From assembly GCA_033296885.1 (NCBI GenBank), contig MU863892.1, forward strand, positions 186,001-250,000: a stretch of 64,000 nt of DNA, given 5' to 3'. The notes below the pieces were generated by a model, which saw only the letters and a program-made list of their open reading frames with translations, did no database searches and was not told the DNA's origin. The DNA is from Triangularia verruculosa (taxonomy: Eukaryota > Ascomycota > Sordariomycetes > Sordariales > Podosporaceae). The translations under genes and the position numbers were made by a program. This document shows, piece by piece, positions 32,679 to 45,300 of the stretch; the first letter of the stretch is position 1, and each line of letters opens with the position of its first letter.

Positions 32679-35600
32679 GTTGTCCGGATTGAGGGTGCGG
32701 CGATTAAGTTCAAGTTCAGAGGCAGTGCTCGAGTGATGGTATTGGTCGAGGCCTTGTTGGTGCTCCAACCATCGGATGAGGACTGACTTAGGATGAGGCC
32801 GACGTTGAAAGTTTATTTTGAATTCCTTGGAGCGAGGGCGAGTTTTTGGTAGGGGAAGGTGTGTGCCTTTATGATGTCGGAGAGGGAGAGCGAGATGTGG
32901 GCAAAAGGGATGGACTGGGCCAGACCAAGACTTTATTCGTCTGGCTGGGTCCAACCAACAGGAGCCTGGGCTTGGGGTGTGGGAGGAAGCGCAAGCTGGC
33001 CAGGGACGGGACGCAGGGGGGTGTGTGTTCTGGCTACAGCGACACCGGGTAGCCCGGTGTAAGTCTCACAGAACGCCCTGCTCTTGGCTCTTGGCCTGCT
33101 TTTTGCGCCCCGTTAGATGAATGCTTGCTCATTGCTTAATCAGGAAGCTGTCCTACAAAAGTCCTACTACACTGCACACTGCGTGCATTGTGTACACGAC
33201 GTTGCAGCAAGTCGTAGTCGCGAATCACGCGGCCCTCTTGTCAACTATATGGGAACTCTCGGCACCAGAGATGATCACAAACTGAAGGCTTGGTGTTTGA
33301 AGTTGAATTCATCATCCGTCTGAGACCTAGCTGGACCTGCGACGCCGTTTGAAGGTTTGACGGACCGGCCCTAGCAGCATTTAATTGAAGTGCACCTTGC
33401 GGCTTATATCCGCTCGCCACAAAGAGCGAGAAACGGCTGACGGAGCAGGATGTCGCTGTGTTATCAGACGAAAGATTGCGTGCTTTGTTTGAAATCGGTT
33501 TCCTGCATATTACCTCGCAGTCCAGACCGCGATCCGTCTTTCAAAGCCCGATCGCACCGCCCAGACACGCGGCATGCCTTAACCACAGTGGCAGGATCCA
33601 CGCTCCAAGGTCGCCTGCCAGTGGCAGAGCAATGATAGGAAAACGGACACTCACGTGTTGTACCCAAGGTCGCCCCGGTTACCTAATCTTCGAGGGCCAA
33701 GGGAAAATTACCAAATTTGCGGCACATTTTGCGCGCTTGGGCTACTAGAATCACCATGCCAAGAGAAGCGTCAGCGAAAGAAGTCCGAGTCTTCATGCGT
33801 GGTACGAGCTTTTCCACGGAGCTCGGCAGCGGTGCGAACACAATGGCGAACCACCGAAAACATTCTCTTCTTTCTCTCTCGGCCAGGTTGATGCCGACTG
33901 CCCGAGGTCGTGTATGGTATGATAGCTGGTGGAATTGTACTTGGTACGGATACCGTCAATTAGAAAGCAAGAACCTGAAACAATCAACATTTGCTGCTTA
34001 TCTCCACCCATCTCCAGCTTTGTTAATGCATGCCTTCTTAAAACAGACGGTGCGTTACGCAGTACACAGTAGGTGCCGTCTCGATTACCTGGTACAAGCA
34101 TGCGCCTCGAACAAAAGCGACGCGATCACGGTTGAAAGCATGCCCAAAACCCCGATAAAAGAAAGAATTGTCCTTCACAAGGCGTTTGTGCGCTGCCCCT
34201 AGCCAACCTTAATCCCCGCCAGATGCGGACCGTTTCAAGATTCAGACCCACTTGCGAGAAGCTGGTCGGTCTGAGCCCAGCTTGCCCACCGCGCATCCCA
34301 AGGCATCATTATTACAGCATGGTCCTTTTCTACGCTCAAAATATCGGCTTTGTTAAAATGATCTTTCATGACGCCGTCCCTCAAGAACTGACGTTTCTAG
34401 GCTCCTCTTTCGTTTCAAAAGCTTGCCTCTATGTGGCGCTTCGCAGCTCAGTTCGACCGCTCCGGCTCGACCGCTTTGGCTTGAGTCAATTTCCGCCCTG
34501 TTACGGTACCGTATCCTTGTACTGTACAGACCCGCTCTTGTCATGTTCTGGAATCCTGCGGGCCAGCAATCTGGCGGGGTCCTGTGGTTGGGTTGTGCGG
34601 TCGAGACCGATCCATCTCACCACAACGGAACCACGCATAGAGTCACACAAGCTTCACAATTTTCTTCGACAGAGATTCTGGAATCCACACCCTCGCGGGG
34701 TTCGGATAAGCGCACTTCAAACCTCGAAAGATAACATGAAAAGCGGGGTACCGCTATCAGGAGACGCATCCTCCGCAACCCATGCAGGCCATCATTGTGA
34801 TCGCTTTTGTCCAATGCCCATACCTCGCCGACAGATTGCCATCCCCGATGGCTGCCCAGGACCACCGATCGCTTCTTCTGTCGATGGTGCCATGTCGGCT
34901 GCTATGCCTGCAGATGTAGCGGACAGTCAACCGACGCCCATCAGTCAATCAGGGGCAGGGGGTCTGGCGTGTCATCTAGATCGACGTGTTTAGTGTATTG
35001 CCACGGGGAGAGATCTCGATGAGAAGGATCTCCACGACTGCTTACTTTCATAAAAAGTTTAAAACACCATCCGTACGCTGCATCTCGATGCCCCTGTTCC
35101 TCTGACCTGGTGTTTCCACCGGTCTGGTAGCTCGTTTCGTCGCCTACCAACGTGCTCTCTGCCTGCCGCCACGCGTTCCATGCCACCCAACTGATAGCCA
35201 ACATCGGATCACCGGTCTATCGTCCACACTGTGTGCGTCAAAGGTGTCTACCTACGTAAAATCCACCATGGGCATCGAGTATTGAACCGACATCGAGCCT
35301 CAACATGACACTCTCAGCATATCCGGTTTCACCTGCCGCCTTGAACGTTCCAACATAGTCGATGCGCAACCTGATATCGATTCGGCCGAGCATACACACT
35401 TATTAACCTCTCGCCACCAGCAAATCATGTCAATCTCCCTTGACATCCTTACTAACTTCACAGTCGCAACAGGCAAAGATCATCATAGCCCAGAGAAGTC
35501 AGGCATATCACTCACATCGTAGAATTCTCCCGTGATCTGAACTTATCCTTGTAAGCCATCAGGGGGCGTGACATTAGCAAAAATCACAAAACCGCCAGAA

Positions 35601-37643
35601 ATTATACATGACACTCTGATATCGCCAACTTTCCACCACCAACAAAGAAACAAGCTCACATTAGTGCTATGGGGCATATTTTTACATCCCGAACAAGCGG
35701 CACGGCTTTAGACCGGCTTGCCCAGCACGCGCGTAGTTGTTGTACGTAAGAACGTGGAGAGGGCCGAAGGGACGGACGGGAGCTTTTCTAGAAACAATGA
35801 ACCGTAGATGAGGCGAGATGTTACCAGAACGTCGGGTTCGGATTGCCACTGTGCTTTGGTTGCTTTGACGTTTTATTTTCTCCACTAAACCACGGTAGTG
35901 TCCGATTTGTCACCGTTCCATTGGGACCAAGACGATGATTCTTAGCATCAGTCAGCCTTTTTTGAAGATTGGATCTTGAAGAGTGCGTGTTTGTTTCTTT
36001 GATAGCACGTGGGGTAGGGACTTTTCTCATCAAGCCACGATCTCATTGCAACGGCCATATGTGTATGTTTGCGGAAGGGAGGATACCAACAAGGATCACC
36101 AAGCCCGAGGTTGGCTGTTGGCGAATGAAGCAGGGGATATTATCTCTGCTGGTTGGGCATGGGCCTCGGAATAATGCACAAGCCTTCTCTTCAGAGAACA
36201 GGCCAGTTGGATGTGATGATCTTTCGACACATGCAACCTGCCTCTTTATGACTACATCATGACTTAATACAAGCCCTCGTCGAACTATTCAAGCAGTATC
36301 ACCATGGAAGCAAACATCACCAATTCCCGACTAGTGGTACCTAGAGAGGGCCATGATTCTCTCCTTGCAAAATGTTAGATTTAAACAGCCCTCTTCGGAG
36401 CCCGCCTGAATTCACTTGAAAAGCGCTCTGTCTCATCGTAATCCATCTAGATCTTCCCCGAAACCCAACGCCGTCTGATTTACCTTTACCTTACACAACC
36501 TACCATCCTTTTACTCTCTCTACTCTGCCTTAAAAAAAAGGCTTTCTCATCAGTGCCTGTTTTCATGTTTCATGATGCTAAAAAAAGTCAGTGCCGCTCG
36601 GTCCAAGAGAACGCCAGCTCCCAACAATGCTACCATCACATCATAATGCATAAAAAACAAAGAGACTTGGAAAAACGAAAATACAGTAGTAAATGTCCCG
36701 TATTATCACATGATTCGCAACCTTAAGAAGAGGTGGGAATCAGGCAATTGGCATACCTATGCCTGACATTCTCGAAACAGATGGACACTGCTTGCAAGAA
36801 TCCCCGTTGCAGAATGATGGCAGATATCTCCATGGCAACAACAACTACGTTATGCAAGATCATCACATCAAAAGAGCCGGAGAGAGTGGATCGACAGAGA
36901 GTTGGAGCGTGAGTTATTTGGTTTCCTTCCCTATTTATTCCTGATTAAAAAGTGTTTCTATGATCTTTGGAGAGAGTGGCCGGCGCCTGGCCCGCCACGG
37001 CGTATGTGTGAGTTGTAGAGAGAGTGAGACAGAGAGAGATCGCATCTCTCCCTTTTTGTCCTAGCTTGATTCCACTTTCTGTATTACTCCTAGTCTCTGA
37101 CACCTAGAACGTTTTCTCTCAGGATGATGAAACCGCAACATGGAGAGAAACGAGCACCAAGTAAGAAACAGAAACCAAAGAGTAGAGTTTGTAGTATCCG
37201 CGCCAAGACTGGTATTTCCCCCCTTCCCCCTTCCTTCTTCCCACAACTTTTGCCTGGTTGATGATAATAAAATGAGATTCAGTCGGATGATGTGTGTGTG
37301 ATTGTGTGAGCATGTTGCGTGTGGCTGTGCTTCGTCGTCGATGTGTGGTGAAAATGAACAGTTGAATAACAAAAGAAAACAGATGGGAGCTGCCAACAAC
37401 AACAAAAAAATAATAACAAGCAGCGGTGAACGGTAACACCTAATAGATAAACACAACTGCTGAATGCGCTTGAACCAAAACAAAAATCGTCTCGTCATTA
37501 GTCGGCCCTGGCTTCTCGGGAAAGGTGTGTCGAATATGGGATGGTGCCTGATGGAGGAGGTAGGGACTGTAAGAAGTAGTACCAAAGTTGCAACCACAGA
37601 GACGGTCTGTGAGGCGAGCCATATGGTGGAAATGTCGGCTGGG
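32679..37643. other. 5-kb region without a supported gene
   Basis: Frames of 150-256 codons occur at 33717-34202 and 34223-34993 on the plus strand. They are rich in Cys, Arg, His and Pro, lack domains and show no splice partners, so they are not called. Between 35250 and 36750 the DNA is more AT-rich. From about 36950 a GA-rich stretch (gagagagtgagacagagagagatc) leads into the 3' flank of the TeaR-like gene. Confidence 0.45.
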
Positions 37644-39402
37644 TTACATGACAATACAGCAGCCACAGCCACTCTTCTTTTGTGGTGGATCCTCAGGGGG
37701 CTCTGGTACCTTGACTGTCGATGTAGGCTGAGGATGGGTTTGTTGTTGTGGTCCTGGCGTCCGTGGGCTGGGTAGAGGGCTCATTGTTGGCTTGTCTGAA
37801 ATCTTGGGCATTGTCGAGTATGAGCTTGCCCTTCCGCCAGGAGTAGGACTCTTCACTTCTGGCCTTAATGGCCAGTCGCCCTGCTGTTCCTCGTCCTGAG
37901 CTTCTTTTTTTGGATCCCCCTCCTGTGCCGCACTGTTCTCTGGCGGTTTCAGGAACCCTTCGTCTGTGAGTGGTCTAAACTCTCTGTCGTAGACATTTCC
38001 GAACTTTCCCTCTCGTTCCATTCTCTCTTGAGCTAACCGTTTAGCCACAGTCGGCAAGAGCTGTTGATCCGGAGGCAACCGTGGATCAGGGCGGTAAGCA
38101 GAAATCATCCAGGGAGGTTCACCCTCCATTGGCTTGCTGCTGCTTGAAAACTCCCTCTCGGCAGACCTGGTAGATGGCCGTGTTCCGCCACTAGTCGAGT
38201 CCTTGCTAGGTCCGCCTCTGGTCTTGGGACGTCCGGCAGCCCCGTTCGCAGCCTTTGGCTTTCTAGTCGTGGCTGGCTTCTTGGGAGAGGGATCGGCTCG
38301 CTTGTTGGGCTGGCCAGCAGACTGTGAAGTTCCCTCGCTCGGTGTCAGCTTACCAATCGAAGTTGCGTTACTACCGCTTCTGGCTCGGGTTCTGGAATAT
38401 AATATCGAGTCTTCGCCGGGACTACCGTCACGCTTCCTGGCCAGAAGCGTATCTCGTTCGAGATGCTCGCTAGGAATGGGTACAGGGCTAACCTTTGCCA
38501 CGGGGATTTTCGAAGCGCCCTTCCCACTGCCAGTCGACACCCAATATCCGTCCCCCTCCTCCACTATCTCCTCCGGCCGTCTCAAATCCCAACCAGGAAT
38601 CGAGTTGAGATCTGGAGTTTTGGGCTCGACTGTCGTCGCCCCCGAGTTTTTCCTAGACCTCGAGACATGATCCGTACCACCAATCGACCTGCCCGAACCG
38701 TTCAGCTTGTCCTGACTCTGATCTCGCCGTGTCCTGTTTTGACTCTTGGACCTCGCTCTGTCTCTTTGGCGGGGCAGAAAGATGCCAGCAGCTTGCAGCT
38801 CCTCACTTTCAATCCGAGCCAACTTGTCCCGATGGATCCATTTCGAGTTGTCTTCTTGACCAATCGGTGGCGTGCCGTCTCTCCGTCCCTTCCGCTGCGA
38901 ATCCTCGGGCCCAGTCCCTCTCGCTTCGCCGTCAAGTGCTTCTGAGCTACCGAGAGAGCTGGCGTGATCTTGAATACTCCGGGGCTTCGATTCCTTGTGT
39001 GGGTTTTGGGTATCATAGGGATCGAAGCTCTTCATATCGGCACCAACGTCTCCGTTGCCGTACTTTCGCGAACTTGAGTCTAGGCCCGCGGCAGTGGAGT
39101 GCAGGGTAGAATTACCATTCTGAGAAGCCAGTGGTTGCCGATGGGATGGATAGCCGTTTTCGTCATGTAGTAGCTGCTTGCCGTCGTGAAAATCGTGCTG
39201 CAATGGGACGCGAGTGTCAGAACAGTGCTTGCCCTGAAGGTAGGGAACAGGGTAGTTGGGAGGAAGGCACGCCTCCGCTTCCCAGCTGTGTGAGCTTCAT
39301 TCTTACCTCTGTCTGTTCAGGCACAGCGAGGTCCCACGAGTACCCAGTCTCATAGCCAGCAGATGGTGAAACTGCCGTAGTCGTCTGTGATACTGCCGCC
39401 AT
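37644..39402 (-). CDS. teaR: TeaR/Mod5-like prenylated cell-polarity anchor
   Basis: Exons are 39402-39307 and 39197-37644 around a 108-base intron (GTAAGA donor, TTGCAG acceptor), giving 549 residues. The second exon alone has no ATG at its head, and the spliced first exon supplies MAAVSQTTTAVSPSAGYETG. The protein is mostly disordered and basic. The block WIHRDKLARIESEELQAAGIFLPRQR and a PxxSLxxxRPEEI-like segment (here NSIPGWDLRRPEEIVEEG) match what I recall of fungal TeaA-receptor TeaR proteins. The C-terminus GCGCCIVM is a CaaX box (C546) with extra Cys for palmitoylation, so it should be farnesylated or geranylgeranylated and bound to the plasma membrane. In Aspergillus TeaR, and Mod5 in fission yeast, hold the cell-end marker TeaA/Tea1 at hyphal tips. 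The family call rests on memory of these motifs. Confidence 0.8.
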
Positions 39403-40640
39403 CCTGTCGCCTGCACAGCAACTCAACCGACGGGTCGGGCGACGGCGACAAACCAGTCGTCGACTGGGTCACTTGACCTTGACTCGTTTGGCAGGAATTA
39501 CGGGGCAAGGATAAGGATGCGCGGCAAACCCAAACCACCGGGCCAAAAACTGGGCCTTTTTCCGAACTGCAAACAACAGGGAGAAGAGAAAAACTGAGAT
39601 GGATTGAGCCGTTGAAGAGTTTGCACTTGACAGCTGCCGGCACGGGTGCGATTGTGTGCCGAGTATGTCGCCGCGCCACCCAGCCTCCAACTTGGCCAAC
39701 AGCGTCAAGTGCAGCGCAGATCGGGTCTCTTCATGCGCTGCTGCTGCTCCGATATTCTGTGATGCTTGTGGCGGAAATAGAACTGAAGAAATCGATGATG
39801 TTCGCTTGATGATGGATGGTGACAAAGGAAAATCGCGGAGGCGCGGGAATACGATGGGGGGCGATCGTGTGGTTGTGATGGTTGGAAGATGGTCTTGGTG
39901 TTGTGATTTGTCGTGGGCGTCCAGGGCCGCCTTCCACTTCCACCACTCACTTCAGCCTTTGACGAAACGAGCTATCGGGACCTAAACTTTTTTGAGGGGC
40001 CTGGCGTCTGCGGGTCTCGGAATTTGGATTCTCCCCCTTGGCCCTGTTCCCAAGGTATTCAACGTCGGAGTGTTGCCCTTTAACAGATCAATAGCTGTTG
40101 TCGTCAGATTAAGCAGCGGAGCCAGCAATGTGCCCGGGTGAAAACAGAGGACCTGGAAGGACAGAGGGCGCTTCAAAGGGAAAAAAGAGGGTCATGGAAC
40201 CAATGCACGAGAATGCACGAGATTCGAGAAGCACCTGCTGCAGCCTTGGGCCCACGAACCAACACCAAAAAGATGGACGGGATGGGTTGACGTGAACTGT
40301 CAAACAGACATCGCCAGTCGCCAGTCACGTCGTGCAAGATGTCAATGGGTCATTTCCTTCACGACACAGCAGCGCAGCGTTCCCTCGGAGAATCCAGGGG
40401 TAAAAATCAACTCGAGGTCACATTTGCTGGAGAAGGGTCCCAAGCGAAAAGGAGTCTCATTAATCTTGCCTCGCAACGCCATTGGCCAATTCCACACCTG
40501 GCCCGTGCAGATTGCCTCATTCACTCTCTCATTTCTCGTCCTTGGAGCTTCACTTCAACGGTAATGTCCGCCAAGTCCACACCTTCACCATCATGTGATT
40601 GTTTTGTGTCTCTATATGCAGAGCAAACAATATCAGGATC
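39403..40640. other. Divergent promoter region, TeaR-like / metallophosphoesterase
   Basis: 1.2 kb between head-to-head genes. A short direct repeat (atgcacgaga twice, near 40203-40222) is present. A GT..AG pair at 40561-40621 (gtaatg...atgcag) could be a 5'-leader intron of the metallophosphoesterase gene. No other gene seen. Confidence 0.45.
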
Positions 40641-41856
40641 ATGGCACTCTCCTCATCGCCACCCGGCCAAACGAGGCGCACTCGCATTGTTTGCATCAGT
40701 GACACCCACAACTCAACTGTCAAGCTGCCCAAAGGCGACGTGCTCATCCATGCTGGCGACTTGACGAACCAGGGTAGCTATTCTGAGGTGGGTTGCATTA
40801 CTTTTTCCTGTCGATCAGCATCTGTCGTTTGCTAACCGTGTGAGTTCTTAGCTCTCCAAGGCTGTGCAGTGGTTGGAGAAGGCTGACTTCGAAGCCAAAA
40901 TCGTCATTGCAGGAAACCATGACATTACACTTGATTCTCAATTTTATCAACAACATGGGAATAGCTTCCACAACAAGAATCTCCAGGACACGACTGAATG
41001 TTTGAAGCTTCTGACCTCGAGCTCTACTATCACCTATCTGTCCCACGGCTCTGCAAAAGTCCGGCTCACCGATCCAAAGGGACCCAGGACCGAGTTCACA
41101 GTCTTTGGCTCACCCTACAGTCCCAGGCATGGCTTGTGGGCGTTTGGATACGAAGACTCGGATCCTTCACAAACACAAACATCGACAGGCCTAGATACTC
41201 GACTCTGGTCTAACATCCCACTTGACACCGATATTCTAGCTACACATACGCCGCCTCAAGGTAACTGCGATGCGACACTTGGGTGCCCCTATTTGAAGAA
41301 ACGGTTATCAGAAGTTCGTCCACGACTCCATGTGTGCGGTCATATCCATCCAGGAAGAGGTGTCCAGCGAGTACGATGGGAGCCAGAAAGCCCTGAGCAC
41401 GACGACGACGAATACTTCGAAGCTAGTGTTGAGATATGGGATGACCCAAGCCCAGATATTCAGTCAGCCAAGCTAAGCCTTGTTAACCTGACTGCTCGTG
41501 CTGGAAACCGCGCCCTAGCCTTCGGCAGCTCAGCTCCAGCAACAGGGGATGGGCTAGGAAGTATCACAAGCGACAGGCCAGACAATCGTGAGGGCCGGAT
41601 GGGGGCGGGGCTGACCGACCCGGATAGGCAGTGCCGTGGTCCCAGTCCCGATTGCGGACTTGCTTCCGGTCCCCCCGCGCTTCGTGACGTCCAACGCCCA
41701 ACGCCCAGGGGCCGGGATTCAGGTTCCAGCCGCACGGGTCGACATGAGACTTGCGTCGTCAACTGTGCTATCGTGGCAACCAACTGGCCTCACACAGGAG
41801 GCCGAAGATACAATAAGCCAATTGTTGTTGATCTGGATCTGCCTGTATGGGCCTGA
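40641..41856 (+). CDS. Calcineurin-like metallophosphoesterase
   Basis: Exons are 40641-40787 and 40852-41856 around a 64-base intron, giving 383 residues. The five metallophosphoesterase blocks are all there: SDTHN (D21, H23), HAGDLTN (D40), GNHD, THTPPQG and GHIHPGRG. It therefore should bind two metal ions and hydrolyse a phosphoester, being closest in pattern to fungal MPPED-like proteins. The substrate is unknown; the compartment is probably cytosol. A Gly/Pro/Arg-rich insert at about 285-340 precedes a conserved end, ETCVVNCAIVATNWP...YNKPIVVDLDLPVW. The ATG at 40641 is used as it opens the conserved RIVCISDTHN within 20 residues. Confidence 0.92.
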
Positions 41857-41983
41857 GACTAAGCGCTGGCATGCTGCCCGCCTACATCCAACGGGTGCGG
41901 ATGACGTCTCTTGACACTTCTTCTCCCGCGCTCACCAAAGAGTGGATTTGGCCGACGGACAGCTGGCTCGGATCATCACCAAA

Positions 41984-42348
41984 GCACCGCGATACGGCCA
42001 TTATGATGAAGTATTACTGATGATCAATACCAAGCCGACCCGATAACTGCTCTTGCCCCACCTGGTTTGCTGCTCGGCCCGCTCTCACACCCAAGAGATC
42101 CGCGAGTGTGGTTTCGATACGGCGCCTTCTACCCAGATTCCCCGTGTCAAGATTCTGCCGTTAGCTCTCCACAGGCCCCAGCATGTTCAACGTGGCACAT
42201 CGGAACGACATCTCCACATTGCAGCCTATAGTGGGTTTCTGGAAGAGCGAACAAGCGTCAATATCGGCATCATGACGAAGCTACTATAGTTGTCACCGAG
42301 CTACTGGGACACAGCTGCGATCAAAACCACGTCAACAAGCATACAGCT
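41984..42348 (+). pseudogene. Decayed ankyrin-repeat gene fragment
   Basis: Three pieces read like ankyrin repeats but are broken. At 41984-42043: PRYGHYDEVLLMINTKPTR, then a TAA. In the same frame from 42053: LVCCSARSHTQEIREC, then later GTSERHLHIAAYSGFLEE (compare the consensus G-TPLH-AA--GHLE), ending in a TAG at 42287-42289. In another frame at 42289-42348: VVTELLGHSCDQNHVNKHTA (compare VV-LLL--GAD-N). Two stops and one frame change within 370 bases make an active gene unlikely. I cannot tell what the parent protein was; ankyrin arrays are common in fungal NLR-type and transposon-carried genes. Confidence 0.6.
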
Positions 42349-45300
42349 GTGTCTTGGAACAGATAACAATTCATGTGACGCTCTATCTCCTCGTCCGGAT
42401 TCAATCCTGACCAAATGTTTCCCGATTCAGGCCAAGTCCCCCTGACACCAACTCCAACAAGGCTCAATGAGAACCTTCTTCGGGCTCTCCGAAGTCCTCT
42501 AGCTCCTAGCTTTTGTCGTTGTTCAAAACTCGCTCCACCCTCTCGATATCCGACAGGCCACGCAGACGGAAGGCCCAGAAGCGAATTCGCCTGGCAAGAG
42601 CATGTGTCGAATCCGGGGATCGACAGTGTCACCCCGGAAGTCACAAGCGGACCTGGGGATATCAAACATCCCCGTCAGCAGCGGCCCGGGTAGTCTTTCC
42701 GCTTTTGACCCAGTTCGCAGCCGTCACTGTCTCGTGAGGCCAAGGCTTGAGGTTGTCAAGAAAGGTCACGAGTTCAGAGGCTCACGAGTGCAGATATAAG
42801 GACCAATGAGCGTTGGCCAAGGCCAACTGCGGTCTCGGCTGTGTGCTCTCTACTCTTGCCAATTGCGGAGAAACGTACTGCAGAGGACGAGCAACGGCGG
42901 TATCAATTGGAAAGAAGCTGAGAGCCGCATGGTCTTTGACAGAGCACAAGACTGCAAGCCTGTCCCATGTGGCACCTAGACGAGCGCTTCTGCATATTCT
43001 TGGTACCAGTCATCTGGTCGCTCACCAGAGCAACAATAGTCAGATGGGTGGGGATGAGGCCGCGAAGGGCATAAACTGTCTAAGTAATGCTCCGGCTTCT
43101 GCACGATATAGTTGCGCCATTTTGTCGTGGGGGACGGCTGCAGTCCCATCCCAGAGCGCTTGTCAAGAAAGCTATGCTGCGCATATGCTCAGGAACCATA
43201 CAAGACTGGTTGTGTGATGCTGAGTTGAGAGGCGGCTGACAGATGTGCAATGCACAGCCTGTCTATCAACGGCGGCAACGCCGAATCATATCGAGATGAT
43301 GTTAGTCCTCCCGACAGCAGAAGAGGGAAAACCTTGTCAGAAGTGGCAGCAATTATTGAACCAACAGTTGGTTCTCACCGCCATGAGGTCAACGGGCGCA
43401 CAGCATATGGACGCTCCATTATCGGTCAGCCTGACCGCCCCAAAAACCTTCCGTACTATGCTCCTCAGCATTGTGTGACACAAGGTCTTTCGGTAAGGGG
43501 ATCTCACCCGCGTTCGTGGTTTACTTCAGTGTCCCATCGAGGTCCTTACCTAACAAGGGGGTTTCTGTTTCGTCAAAAAAGGCGGGCATAAGCTAGAAGG
43601 GCGGGGGCTAAACTCGCGGGTTATGGCGGGGTAAGTTGATACCTCTTGATGCTGACTCGTCACAGAAATGTGTCGGTCTCCTGAGCGCTGCAGAAGCTCG
43701 AGCGACCATCGGAAGAGACTTGTAACGTCTTTCTTGGAGGAACCCAGATCCCCTTTCCGGAGACTGGGCAGAAAACGCAACACGACAGATGACAGTTTCT
43801 CGAGAGGACCATCGGCACACTCTCAGTGTTACACCTATGACCGCATGGCTCCTGAAAAAGCAGGATGTGGAGGAGATCATGTTATATCCACCACACCTGA
43901 CAGCTCGGAAATCGAAATCATTTTCCAAAGCCTCATCGATCAGGCACCAAAAATCAAAGATGCAAATGCTCTTGAAAGCTCTCCAACAAGCTGCAGTGTG
44001 TCCGATCGGCTGGCGTCCACCCCGCGACCACCGAAACGGCCCACTTGGAATGCCCGCTGCAATCTGCAGATTCTAAATTTTTCAGGGGTCATGATTGGTA
44101 GCCAAGGCGCTCCCCACTGGGGTCTCGTTGTGTTTGATAGGACATCGCGGACATCACACACATCTCGACTGGGCCGGAGCGTGGGTAGGCGTTAGGTTTC
44201 TGGTGACAACCGTCCAGTGAGGGGCACCACCTGAGGGGAACGGATGGTCAGAAGCTGCCCTCCAACTCGCGTCATCTTGGTCGTTTTCCTTGGCCGCCTT
44301 GCCCCGCGTGTGGTGTTCCATGTTTCTCCGACTGCGAATTCCCGACGAACGAAAGAGAAGGGTGGGTGGTGTGGAAGCCGGCCTGGGGGTTCGAACTGGT
44401 GGTTGCATATGATGGTTGTGAGTGTGGTGTGTGTAGAGAGAGGTAAGCAATAGACACCACCTCGATGTGTGTGTGAGAGGCACAAGAGGGGAGTTATGTA
44501 TGCACACACACACACATATTCACCGCCTATCGGGTCCTTGAGGCCAACAGCCCTGTACCTGCTTTCCGTGATGATGGCCTCTTTGGAAGAGACCGCACTC
44601 ACATGCGGAGGAGGAGTAGGTACCTTGGGTACGGCATTGTACATCGGTACATTTACAACAACAAAAAACAACAACAACAAAAACCCCCGCGCCCAGCAAA
44701 GAACTAGACTCTAAACGTCCATTTCTGCTTGAATACAGAACAAAAAACCGCGAGCGATCACACTGTACCCAGCGGGACCTTACCTGTTAGCTTGGTCCAA
44801 TCCTAACAGGGCAGGCTGGGCACACATTGAAGCACCACGGCTAATAGATACGGTTGTGTGTGTGCGCGCGACAGGCGCCGGGATTTCCTCTCAAAGAGAG
44901 ATTCTCCCCACTTGCTGCTGCAAAGAGAGACAAAAATGTGCTTTTGTGGGGGGAAGGAACGCCATTCACTGTTTTCATGCCGGATGGGGCTTTTTTGCTG
45001 TCTTGCCTCACACAACCGGCCGGGGGAGAGAAAGAGGGGGTAGACCTCACACAAAAGGGGACTGTTGTTTCTTGAGTGGTGGTGGGTGGTAACAACGGAC
45101 GGCTGGACCAGCAGGTTCGGGCATTCAGCTGTGTATGTTTGATGTTTTATGAATGGTGGTCAAACCTATGAATTGTCCGGTCTCCTTACCTTTACTACAG
45201 GGCTATCAGTCTCCTCATCGAGGGCATTTGAAGCAATTGGTTGGTGAAAACAGAGTCCACAATGGGACTTGCAGCAGCGAAGGGGCCAAGAGGCATGATG

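Noticed and set aside
34223..34993. 256-codon ATG-started frame on the plus strand
   Set aside because: No domain, high Cys/His/Arg/Pro content like random translation, no hydrophobic or helical pattern, and no splice partners. It is kept as unproven.
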